From: Cercis canadensis
Taxonomy: Eukaryota; Streptophyta; Magnoliopsida; Fabales; Fabaceae
Assembly (NCBI GenBank): GCA_003255065.1
Contig: QAOA01006081.1
Span: 181,032-245,031 of the forward strand
Length of the DNA stretch: 64,000 bases
Direction: 5' to 3'
Positions 39,447 to 49,326 of the stretch are shown one piece after another; position 1 is the first letter of the stretch, and every line of letters starts with the position of its first letter. Position numbers and translations under genes: made by a program. Under the pieces are notes generated by a model. That model ran no database searches and had not been told where the DNA came from. It saw only the letters and a list, made by a program, of their open reading frames with translations.

Positions 39447-39771
39447 GACCAATTTGTCACCGAAAATTTTTGGATGACAAATTTTTTGGATGACAAATTT
39501 TTCAGTGACTGCATTTTTCAAGGACTAAAAAATGGTTTTACTCTAGATTGTTTATTGGTTATTTTAGATAGTATATGAGTTATTTTGGATGTAGTTGAAT
39601 AGTGTAGGTTTATGACNGACCAATTTATCACCGAAAATTTTTGGATGACAAATTTTTCAGTGACTGCATTTTTCAAGGACTAAAAAATGGTTTTACTCTA
39701 GATTGTTTATTGGTTATTTTAGATAGTATATGAGTTATTTTGGATGTAGTTGAATAGTGTAGGTTTATGAC
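39447..39771. repeat. Direct duplication around an N inside the CACTA element
   Basis: Bases 39447-39616 and 39618-39771 are the same sequence on either side of the N at 39617. The second copy lacks one internal 16-bp repeat unit (TTTTTTGGATGACAAA). This is probably an unmerged overlap between contig ends. The true element would then be about 155-170 bp shorter. Confidence 0.8.
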
Positions 39772-40061
39772 CGAATTTAGGTAATAAAATTGATAAGGAA
39801 TTTCATATCATTTGTTATGATTAGGTTTAGATTTTTGTTATATTATTGATGTGGAGTAATTGTGTAATTTTTTTGAATTTTTTGAATGGTATAGAATTTG
39901 TTTTGTAATTTTTCCTATTGTTGTGTAATTTTTACTTATACGGCTAACTAATTTTAAGTTATGAAATGAATGGTTTTGTTGTAACTAAGTTCATGTGTAA
40001 TTGTGTGAAATTTTTAATTCCTAGACTGTTCAAGTTTTAGGGGAGACTCTGTCAAATTTTT

Positions 40062-40305
40062 GGTTTAGGGTTTAGGAATTTAGTATTTAAGGTTAGAGTT
40101 TGAGGTTTGGGTTATGTTAATTTAGGGTTTAGAAAAATAGTTTAGGGTTAGGGTTTAAGGAGTTTAGGGTCAAGATTTGGGGTTAGGATTAAGGGGTCTA
40201 GGGTTAGGGTTTAAGGTTAATGTTTAGCATTTAGGGTTTAAAGGGTATAGGGTTTAAGAGGTCTAGAGTTAGGGTTTAGGTTATGAAAATTTAGGGTTAG
40301 TGATT
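40062..40305 (+). repeat. Degenerate telomere-like (TTTAGGG) tract
   Basis: About 240 bp contain more than ten TTTAGGG or TTAGGG units and close variants (TTTAAGG, TTTGGGG), irregularly spaced, on one strand. The plant telomere repeat is TTTAGGG. The tract lies in the CACTA element just upstream of the TnpA-like reading frame, so it could equally be a low-complexity leader of the transposase gene. Confidence 0.6.
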
Positions 40306-41129
40306 TTATTGTATACATAATTACTTTGTTAATATTTTTTTGTATGATAGATGTCAGACGATTGTTAGTGGTCATCTCCAGGATCCGAGCCCTCCAGGAG
40401 GGAGAAGGGCAAGGCTGTGGCTCAGCCTTCTCAGACCAGCTCAACCTTGTCTTTGTTTATGCCGACCCCTTGATTGGTATTCACACCATCGCCCGGTGCG
40501 ACCCTTGAGGGGAACTCATCAGGAGCCCCCACCTTGGGATCTACAGCGTTAGCCGCTGCAGGGTCATCGCGTGCCACTCCAACTATTTTGGAGTCACCAT
40601 CGCTCGGCTCCTGAGCGGCTGATGGTCAGATGTGGATCTGGCCATACGGGAAGAAGGAGTAAGTATTTTCTAATACCTAGTTCTGATTTTTTTATGGTTT
40701 AAAGTCTATTATTTCACATTGATAAGAATTTATTTTTTTGTGCAACTTTCTTTCGACTATCTATAAGTTGAAATTTGATGGCAACTCGACTGATCTCACA
40801 TATGTTCTTGGTGAGGTGAAGAAACTCTGTTGGACAGAGTTCAAAGTAATAATTTCAACTTGATTAATTTTATTTTATTTTAAGCTAACTTAATTTTAAT
40901 TTTACTAACATTAATCTTCTGTTTTCTAATGCAGATGAAATGTATTTAGGACCCACAGTTTAAGAGTCAGATTTGTAAAATATGGTCGCAAAGTGCAACG
41001 ATAACATTTGTGCCTCTTTCCGAGACATCAAGATCGGAAAATCCAAGGGTGACTGGTTGTCGCCTATTGTTCTGAGGGCCCTAAAAATTAAATGAGCCTC
41101 CTAAGAGTACAAAACGATCTTGGAGCGAA

Positions 41130-41465
41130 CACTACCAAAAAAAAAAAAAAAAAAAAAANAAAAAACAAGGAATTTTTCACTGAGAAAATCTGTGAGAAAA
41201 CACCCAAAATTCCATGAAAAACAGGTTTCTCATGAATTTTGGAGTGTAAAAAAAACGCTCGTGACAAACCGAATTTCTCACAAACTTGCAGTGGGCATGA
41301 GAAAAATTGAAAAAAAATTCTCACTTGTTTCTCATGAATTTTTGTTCGTGAGGATTTTTTTTTTTTTTTTTTGTTGCTTTGCTGTTGATTTCTTATATCA
41401 CTACTATTGACTTTCTCACGGATTTTTGTCCCTGAGAAATTCCTCAAGTTTTTTTTTTGGTAGTG
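41130..41465. mobile_element. 336-bp CACTA-derived MITE
   Basis: Starts CACTACCAAAAAAA and ends TTTTTTTTGGTAGTG, an exact inverted match over about 15 bp. Inverted similarity continues past the homopolymer (AGGAATTTTTCACTGAGAAA at the left, and AGGAATTTCTCAGGGACAAA for the complement of the right). It carries the GTGAGAAA repeats of the larger element but has no coding capacity. Flanking trinucleotides are GAA and ATT, so no clean target duplication is seen. An N at 41159 lies in the left poly(A). Confidence 0.65.
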
Positions 41466-42031
41466 ATTTCTTATATGAATACTATAGAAATCATAAAAAG
41501 GGAAAAGAAAAATCCAAAAAAAAAATTAACAAAAAATAATACATTATCATATTTAAACAAACATTACAAAATTTAGTCTGAACTTGACATATTTTACAAT
41601 TTTTGTACAACATAATACCATATTTCTAGGTTTCGGAATTTCTTCCACATTACCGAGAAACATATTTCCACTTTCTCTTACACATAAAAACCCAATTGCA
41701 TAGCCGTCCCAATCTCCCATTTGCCTTCAATTCATGCATCTCAAAATTTTCCAGTAGTGGAGGGTTTATCTAATCCAAACCAAGTAAACAAAATATACCA
41801 TTACTATAAGAAACTAACTCTAAATAAAATTCCACAACCCTAGACTTAAAACAAAACAGAAAAATCCCAAGATGAACAAATGTAGAGACAACTTTCTAGC
41901 TATTCTACACTATCATAGTGTATCCATTCTCAGCACAAATGCAGCCACATGGTTCACATCCCAATGACATCAGCACTGAGATATAATTCTTAGCATATGG
42001 TTTCTCAAGTAATTTGCACTCACTTGCCAAG

Positions 42032-45000
42032 TCAAAGCATGGGATGATAGAACTTGAGCATATACAAGTCGATGCAGTTCCCCAATACTGATTTCCCTAA
42101 GTTATAATGCTCTTCAGGCAGAAGAATCTTCGCATGATCACTCCCTGCAGTCAACAATTCTATGGCATGTGCAACCATCCTATTGATACATGGTACATTA
42201 GTACATAAAAAAAGTCATGTTTTCATCAAACCAAACTAAAGAAAAGACATTTGATGAATAGAGCAAACATAAAGAAGTAGAAGAGAAGAACTTAGCAGCT
42301 CACCAAGGACCATATTCTCTGGAACATTCTGCTAAGACAACCTAAACCATTTCAAAAAGCTCAATAAGTTTAAAATGGAGAAATTAAAGTGGAAGGAGTG
42401 AATCAAATAATGCAGAATGATAAAGAAGAAAACAAGCAGCAGCACAATTGACCCTATTATCTAGGGAAATAATGAAGAATATATAGTAGCAGTTAATACA
42501 CATTCTTCAGCTCAGTATTTTCTCCAAGAATTCCAATCATAAGACCTGTTAACCTATGGGCATTGGACACTAGTTTCAACTGGATGCATTTTTAGGCTAG
42601 GCTATACATGCTTTCTACACCCTGCTTGCAAAAAAATATCTTTTTTAGCAGTATCATGAAGAGCTTCAGATTCCACAACTACGATGGTTCAGATAGCACA
42701 CTGTAATTGACAAATGGTAGGAAACCCTGTTTTGGTAATAACCACAGGAATTAATCAACACCATGAAACTTATCCAATCATAAACCAAACACATTATTGG
42801 ATATATTACACAGCAGATACCACGACTAAAAATGGTAACATATAAAAATACTTATTATTAATCATTCTTGATGGAAAGAAAAGGAATATGCATGGGAGGA
42901 AAGGAAACTACTAAGGGAAATTTAAAATTACATAATACCAGTGAAGAATTAAATCAGTGAAAAGAACTGAGCATTATGAATCTATTTGAAAAATCTAATT
43001 ATGTTACTAATAATAGAAAGCAGATTATTACCAGGCAGGCCAAAGTTAAACTAAAAAAGAAGAGGCACTTCGGATGGATGAATGTAGCAGTTGTTTATAT
43101 GATCATGTGAAACATATCACTTACTGCTATGATGCAGGAGCATCATGTTTACTGCCTTTTTCTATTTTATATGTGTGTTTTAATCTTATTTAAGTAGTCA
43201 TGTGTCTAGCATGTGACCTTTTTAATTTCTGGACTTATATTAGATTTGGGCTTGTGTACTGTTGGGCCGGGTTAGTACTAGACTTAGAAACCCTAGTATA
43301 AATAGCCTAAGATCTACTGTAAGCAGCAGCTTTTCAGATTATAATTTCAGTTATCAGAGGTTTCTACGTATTAGAACCCTACTCTATGTTCCTATCTCAA
43401 TCTCTCCCCTCAAATCCCTAATTCTGTCCCCAAATCCTTGCTGTTTGGCCCCAATACTACATCATGCTATCATTTGTTCCATTTGCAGATGAATTCCTAG
43501 TGTCACATACTGACTCAAATTGTGAATCAGGTACAGAATATGAATGTAAGGGCCCATAAGGATCAAGTCTGTTCTCCTGTAAAATTTTATGCTGAGCTAC
43601 AATTTGGCCTTCTATGCTTTGTTCAACCGGGGGATGCATCTGGCTGTTTGTCACCTTCTCCAGCTCATCCTGTACTTCTCTCAACTCTGCCCTTAGGTCT
43701 CTAACTATTTCCTCTACTTCCTGCAGCTGTGCTTCAAGAATGTCAATCTTCTTCTGCTGACTCGAAGATGTCATCTCAGCTTCACTAACCTATAAAATTT
43801 TAAATTAAATATGTAGAGGCATATGTTAGGCAAAAATGAGACAAAGGCAAGTATATTTGAAATGATTTCACTCCGAGGACCCCATACTTGGATTCAGTTA
43901 TTGTAATTGACATGGATGACAAATCAAATCACATATTTGCCAAATAGCCCATGAGAGTCAGTTAAAATTGGAGCCAAAAATCTGAACCAACAACAAGAAA
44001 TATATTTCTTTATATGACTTCACACTTCTAGAACAAGCCTAGCATGTAAATAGTTAAACTTGTATGAATATGAAATGTATACAACAATTATATTCAGACA
44101 TACAGGGATACATGCATTCATACAAATCACATGATCAAATAAGTTCCTTCCTCATTCAACCATAGAGGAGAGAGGGAAGCTGAAAGAGATAAAAAGGGTC
44201 TTCAGCATTCCTCTTGTAGAAATCATCTAAATTGTTAGTGTGACCAGTCATAAGCAAAAACTTTATACATATGTACAGTTAGATATTTGCAAAAATGCTA
44301 GTTGATCCATCTGAAACTGAGTCAAAAGTATATCATATAATTTCTCATATATATATGTTCATGGAATGGAATTACTATGGTTACCACTAAGTATCATATA
44401 AAACAACACTTTCACTGGAACTCACTCCTTATTATTGTTCATAATAATTCTTGTAGTAATAACTCTGTGGTTGATAGATGATAATAATGTAAGTGTTACT
44501 GCAGATTCCACAGCTAAAGAAACCCCTCCATTCAATGAGAAAAAAATTTAAAAAACAATAAATGTATAATTCCCTGCAATTCTTTCACCATGTAAGTTTT
44601 AGATGCCTAATACATATTACATTAATAGAACAAGCTGGTAAACTTACATAATACTACCAGTCAAGCAGAGCCATTTCAAAGCTAACCCACAAACAACTCA
44701 ACAAATTATTGGACTATTTACCCCAAATCCCGTCAAGCCTTCTTCTTCTCCTCCTTTGTGGAAATTGGGTGCTTATCTTCGTAGGAAATATATTGGAATT
44801 TTTACCTGCAGTCTCTAAAAAAGGATGCTAATAATTAGCCAACATCTCGTACTAAAAGTAACCCAATGAAATGGAAAGATCAAAACTTTTCATGATCAAG
44901 TGAAAACTCACTCGAAACCCACTTCACAAAAAATAAAAGTAGAGTGCCCCAGCCACTGTCCAAATCACACATCAAACAAACTAAGCATAAAAAAGATCCC

Positions 45001-45388
45001 AAGACAGAAGCAAAACAAAATCAAATGCAATCCCATTTGAGGAAAATCATCATACCTTAGAATCCAACATTTGTTTAAGCCTAAGAAGCATCCGAAGTGC
45101 CTCTTCTTTAGTCGAAACAAGCTCTTGCTGAAACCTCATGGCCTTTCTCTCGGACATCATGAATCCGAAGTGCCTCTCTCTTTTTCTCCTTCTTAACTCT
45201 TGCTCTCTCTCGGTTCCCCTGTTCGGAGAAGTTCCAAGATGAGTGAGAGGGACAGAGGGATTTTGCCATATATTTTGAAAAGCTGAGAGAGACGAAGTGA
45301 TAGAGAGGGACGGAGGGGGCTGAGAGAGCTTCGCTGGCGATGGTGGTGGGCCAGTGGCGGTGGTTCTGCTACCGCCGGTGAAAGCCAT
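42032..45388 (-). pseudogene. Captured host gene fragment inside CACTA nest
   Basis: Minus-strand exons with intact splice sites. Exon a is 45388-45056 (starts MAFTGG, Pro/Ser-rich, then RQ/ER-rich helix). Exon b is 43789-43465, a coiled coil with QKKIDILEAQLQEVEEIV; a and b join in frame at phase 0. Then 42341-42304 (VVLAECSREYGPW) joins in phase to 42179-42032 (MVAHAIELLTAG to a stop). I do not recognise the parent family with certainty; exons a and b resemble uncharacterised plant nuclear coiled-coil proteins. Exon b leaves in phase 1 but the next block needs phase 0, so at least one exon is missing or a second gene is involved. Position just inside a CACTA right terminus (45690), with TE DNA on both sides, argues for transposon capture with introns retained. 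Confidence 0.6.
43130..43464. mobile_element. Solo LTR of a retrotransposon
   Basis: 335 bp beginning TGATG and ending CATCA, flanked on both sides by the identical 5-bp target duplication TGCTA (43125-43129 and 43465-43469). It contains a TATA-like GTATAAATAG near 43297 and the TA-rich body expected of an LTR, but no internal retroviral-type domains. That is the signature of a full element lost by LTR-LTR recombination. The frame at 43262-43492 is only its translation. It interrupts the captured gene fragment at a splice donor. Confidence 0.8.
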
Positions 45389-45677
45389 CCGAGAGAGTGA
45401 GGGTGAGAGAGCGAGGGACGATCGAGAATGTGGGGACTTGGGTTTTTTTTGTTTTGGCCAGCTGATTAAGGGGCTGAGGAGGCTTTTGTAAATATAGGTA
45501 ATTTCTCACAGTATTGTACCTTGAGAAATTTAATTTGTAATTTTTTTTAATTTTTTCACGAAGTTTTCTCATGCCTCCGTTTTCTGGAGAAATAAGCTGA
45601 AATTTGATTTCTTGAGAAATCTGTGAAATAATCGTGAAAAATTTTTCACGAAATAAATTTTTATGAGAAAATGCATG

Positions 45678-45690
45678 TTTTCTTGTAGTG
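45678..45690. mobile_element. Second right-hand CACTA terminus
   Basis: TTTTCTTGTAGTG is an exact complement of the CACTACAAGAAAA end. It lies 1.2 kb inside the outer right terminus and is preceded by GTGAGAAA-type and CACGAAA-type subterminal repeats. It marks the right end of an inserted element whose left end is either 41130 or has been lost. The complement just inside it resembles the outer left end at 38523, so an alternative pairing of termini is possible. Confidence 0.6.
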
Positions 45691-46874
45691 AAACAAGAAG
45701 AACCACTCCTTAGATCAGGGCTAGGCCTACCGCAGGGGCAATTCGATCATCGTCTCTGAACACAAAAGGAGGTTGATAAATTTTTTATTTAAAAACCTTC
45801 TTTCATTTTAGATATGTTTAAAAATTAAGTTATTTTTATTTACTAACGATTTATTTTTTTGTAGATGAAGGAGTTGGGGAGAGAGCCCAACGCACTAAAG
45901 GTCTTTCATCACCTCCAGCACAGTGCCAACAAGGGTTGGATCCATCCATGGGAGTCTACTTATATAAGTATTTTAGAAGTTGTTTAGGAGTTTTAAAAAT
46001 CTTAATTATAAATTTATTATTTTTTATTAACTTTATTCTTTTATCTATGCAGATTGAGTATGAGAGGCGTCAGTCTGACATCCAGGTCAAGTCCTCTTCG
46101 TCTTCTGTCAACAAAAATGACATATGGCTCGATGTCGGTGGAAAGAACAAGAAGAGTCGGGTTTATGACATGGGTTTTGAGGCCAGCCTGTTGGACTCAG
46201 CATTATCATAAGGTTCCCAGCCCTCTGACCTGGTACACCCTCAAATGTTGGAGGTTTTGTCCCATATGATGTTGGAGGTTTTGTCCCATATGGCGATCAT
46301 GTCACAGGAGATGCGGTTGGTGTCATTGGTCCAAGCTTTTAGGGGATCCGACGCGTCGACAAAGCAGTTGGCTACGATGTTATCGTAGCTATTGTAACAG
46401 GGTCATAGTAGGACATCCGATGATGATGACTTAGTCGAGGACTTAGGAGAGGACAACATGTGAGATTAGGGTTTAGTGTATATATTGTATTGTACTCTTT
46501 TTTTTTCTTTCATTGTATAACATTTATAAATTGTAATTATATTTCATTAATAAAATTTAGTGATTTTTATATATATTGCATTTCATTGAAACTAATAATT
46601 AATTACTTTTTAAAAAAATTACACATTTCTGAGCTTGAAAAAAAGACAACTCTCACAAAATTTCTCACGGGAGTAACTCCGTGAGAAACTCACATGTAAC
46701 AAGTTCTCAAGCGTTGCATAGTTTCTCTGTGAGAAAATCCGTGAGACATTTCTCACGGTCGTTTTCTGTCCGTGAAAAATCCCTTTTGTTATGACTATTT
46801 TTTTCTCGCCTTTGTGTTTGTGAGAAATCTGTTTCTCACAGAATTTTGAGTATTTTTTCACGGATTTTATCGGT

Positions 46875-46911
46875 GAGAAAATGTCTATTTTCNGAGAAAC
46901 TGTCTATTTTC
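46875..46911. repeat. 18-bp duplication around an N at CACTA right end
   Basis: GAGAAAATGTCTATTTTC (46875-46892) and GAGAAACTGTCTATTTTC (46894-46911) flank the N at 46893. As at the other single-N sites, this suggests an unmerged overlap. It could distort the apparent right-terminal structure of the CACTA element. Confidence 0.7.
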
Positions 46912-46919
46912 TTGTAGTG

Positions 46920-47598
46920 ATATATAATTATGAATTTTATAATTTATTTGTTTAATGGGAATAATATTCTTAAAATATATAAAAATTTCAACTTTATTTA
47001 AGTCTGGCATGAAGTATAATTACATTGCCAAGGTCATTTATTAATTTATCTATTTACGGTGGGTAGGGTTGGCAACAGGCTTTTTTTATAATAATCATTA
47101 CTTTTTTTTTTTTTGAGAAATAAAGTGCTTAGAAAGGGGCCATGTGTTTTACCGCCTTTGATTCCTTTCTTGACGGTCAAACTTACAGTAAGGAATTGCA
47201 CTCTTCGAGATGAATCTTTTATCTGTCACCACCCCACCTCTCTACTAAACTAATCTTTTCTTACCACCCTCCCCGTAACCTATGTCTCCGAGTGTCTGTT
47301 TACTGCGTTCCTTTTCCTTGTACCCCTTAGAAATACAGTTACACATCCCAGTAAGTTAAAATGTTAATTAATGACTTAATGCATGTGTCATAGAGTTTCC
47401 CCCTTAAATAAATGAATAAAATCAGTGTGAAGGAAATACTAGGATACCTGAGAATCCATTATCGTATATGCTTGGATAATAAAAATGCTAACGTGTCGAA
47501 TCAAAGGCTTTTTTCCGTATTCAATTGAATTAGCCATAAACGCAAAGAGCAAGTGCATGGATGGATTTAGCAACAAAAAAAAATAGTATAGATAGATG

Positions 47599-47639
<41 letters not shown>

Positions 47640-49326
47640 TTCAGTACTGAAAGAGGGAAAAAAAGCATGCAGAAGCAGTATTGACAAAAGGACCGTATAT
47701 ATATGTATAGGTGAATATATGAATCCGTTTCTGATAGATCCATATTAGAAACTTGGGACTGGGATTTAGATTTTGCGCCAATCTGTCTCTATTGACAAAA
47801 CTTGATAATGAAATAATAACCCGCAAGACAAGGGTTGGTGTCCTCACACAGGGGCGCAAGGTGCAAGCCCCATGCATCTTCTTTTTTATTACATTTATTT
47901 TGTTTTTCTTTCAAATTTCTGTTGAAGTTGAGTATGAGTGTAAGGTACCATACCATTCTCAAACAAAAAAAAAAGTGTCAGTCATGCATGAATTATTGTT
48001 TTGTGCAGAGATGAGAGAGAGAGAGAGTTCCGTTTGTAGCGGGGGAGCAGATTGATGATTAGGACGAGGGGATAATAGTTAAAAAAGAGTGATACGGATG
48101 GATGGAATGTGAGAAAGTTATGGGTGTTTGTTCGTAGCAGAGAAAAGCAGAGGGGTCTGAGTCTGATAATATGTCTGACACGATATGACTAATATCCAAG
48201 TGGGCATGAATAAATGGGTGTGGAGAGGGGCTGCGTGTGGGTTTTTTGTCACATTTTGTCAGATTTTATAATATCATCTCCTCCAACTCCTACTACAGGT
48301 GTTTACAGCCAAGATAGCAAGAAAGAGAGAGACAGATCGTTATTCATCACGCTTAGTTACTCTTTATTTGTAGTTTGTTTATTAATTTGTGGAGATTATA
48401 GACTTGGTGTCAAATGTGGTAATTAAGTATCTTAATTAATTGAGTATTTATTTCTATTTACGCTATATTTCAAGTCCAAAGGTTTGGACTTTGGACAACG
48501 ACAAACAAGAAAAATAAGCAAAACAAGCTATATAGTATATATATACGTATATATGTAAAGTTCGTTTCAAGATTACGAAACTGCATGCTTATGGATTATG
48601 ATATCATGTATTAGGCTTTAATTAATTAAATTAAACCTATGATTGATCATGATTATCTAAATTTAGTTCTTCCGTTTGCTCATTTTTATGGTGAAAAGCT
48701 TTAATTTGAACAAACATTAATTGCTACAACAGGCTTCACTCAAAATTTACTAATTTTATACGTTGTTCCTATGCTCGGGTGCCTTTTCTTATTTTCTTTT
48801 TCATGCAACTTCAAGCAAATGGGAAAGGACTATATTAAGAGTTAGAGTGCCTTTTTAATAATTTATATGACATATGACCCTGATCAGCTATATATATATA
48901 TTTTTCTGGGTACAAACTAGAGCATTATTACGAAATGGCCCCTCCTCGGTCTTGTCATTCGTCTTGAAGCGAAGAGTTAAAGATCCCAAGTGCCCTAGAA
49001 TAAGAGGCGCGTCCCATTTATTGTGTGCGTGTATGTGCATATGAATGAATGAACATCAGTGAGAAGAAAGAGAGAGATATGAGAGTTGTATAAATGTTGT
49101 CTCGCCTTAGCAACAAAAGATTTTTCATTTTTCTTTTGCTTCTCTTAAAAATTTGACCTTTCTTTTTCTTCTTCTTCTCATGGTTTTTGTGCCTCTAGCT
49201 CATGCATGAACAGCTAGTAGCTCGTTTAAAATCTCTTGTGCAGATTAAGTTAGAGGAAAGGATTGGGTCAGTGATCTATCAACTGTGTTAGCTAGGCTAT
49301 CTACATAAAATAAAATATAAATAAAA
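46920..49326. other. Upstream region of the BBM-like gene
   Basis: This 2.4 kb lies between the CACTA right end and the AP2 gene start. It has an (AT)n(GA)n microsatellite at 47599-47639, further GA-rich blocks near 48008-48030, and AT-rich DNA. A TATA-like TATAAAT at 49089-49095 lies about 230 bp before the ATG and could be the core promoter. No gene was recognised here. Confidence 0.45.

Larger units (their letters stand above)
40350..46460 (+). pseudogene. Interrupted TnpA-like CACTA transposase gene
   Basis: Plus-strand exon-like blocks at 40350-40662, about 40768-40846, 40934-41129, 45691-45790, 45865-45960 and 46053-46392 follow the order of the plant Ptta/En/Spm-type (TnpA) transposase. 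There is a Pro/Ser-rich start, a central basic region, and a C-terminal block with NDIWLDVGGKNKKSRVY. That block matches the family's W-L-D-x-V-G-G-K-K-K-G-R-V-Y signature. Stop codons occur early, for example in the 40350 block and after 45691. The gene is split at 41129/45691 by 4.56 kb of inserted CACTA-family DNA. It cannot make a full protein. Confidence 0.65.
38523..46919 (+). mobile_element. CACTA (En/Spm-type) transposon nest
   Basis: The left terminus CATTACAAGAAAA (38523) and the right terminus TTTTCTTGTAGTG (ending 46919) are near-perfect inverted copies of the canonical CACTA end CACTACAAGAAAA. The flanking trinucleotides are ACA and ATA, a degenerate 3-bp target duplication. Both ends carry many subterminal copies of TCCGTGAGAAA or its complement TTTCTCACGGA, the TnpA-binding type of repeat expected for this superfamily. 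Inside are a decayed TnpA-like gene, a telomere-like repeat tract, a 336-bp derivative element, a second right-hand CACTA terminus at 45678-45690, captured host exons and a solo LTR. No TnpD-type transposase domain is visible, so the element is non-autonomous. Confidence 0.8.

Noticed and set aside
41399..41465. 67-bp CACTAC...GTAGTG unit as a separate micro-transposon
   Set aside because: Its left end lacks the CACTA consensus beyond six bases, while the right end pairs far better with 41130; treated as part of the 336-bp element.
43262..43492. 76-codon plus-strand frame
   Set aside because: Lies almost wholly inside the solo LTR and crosses its target duplication; it is not a gene.
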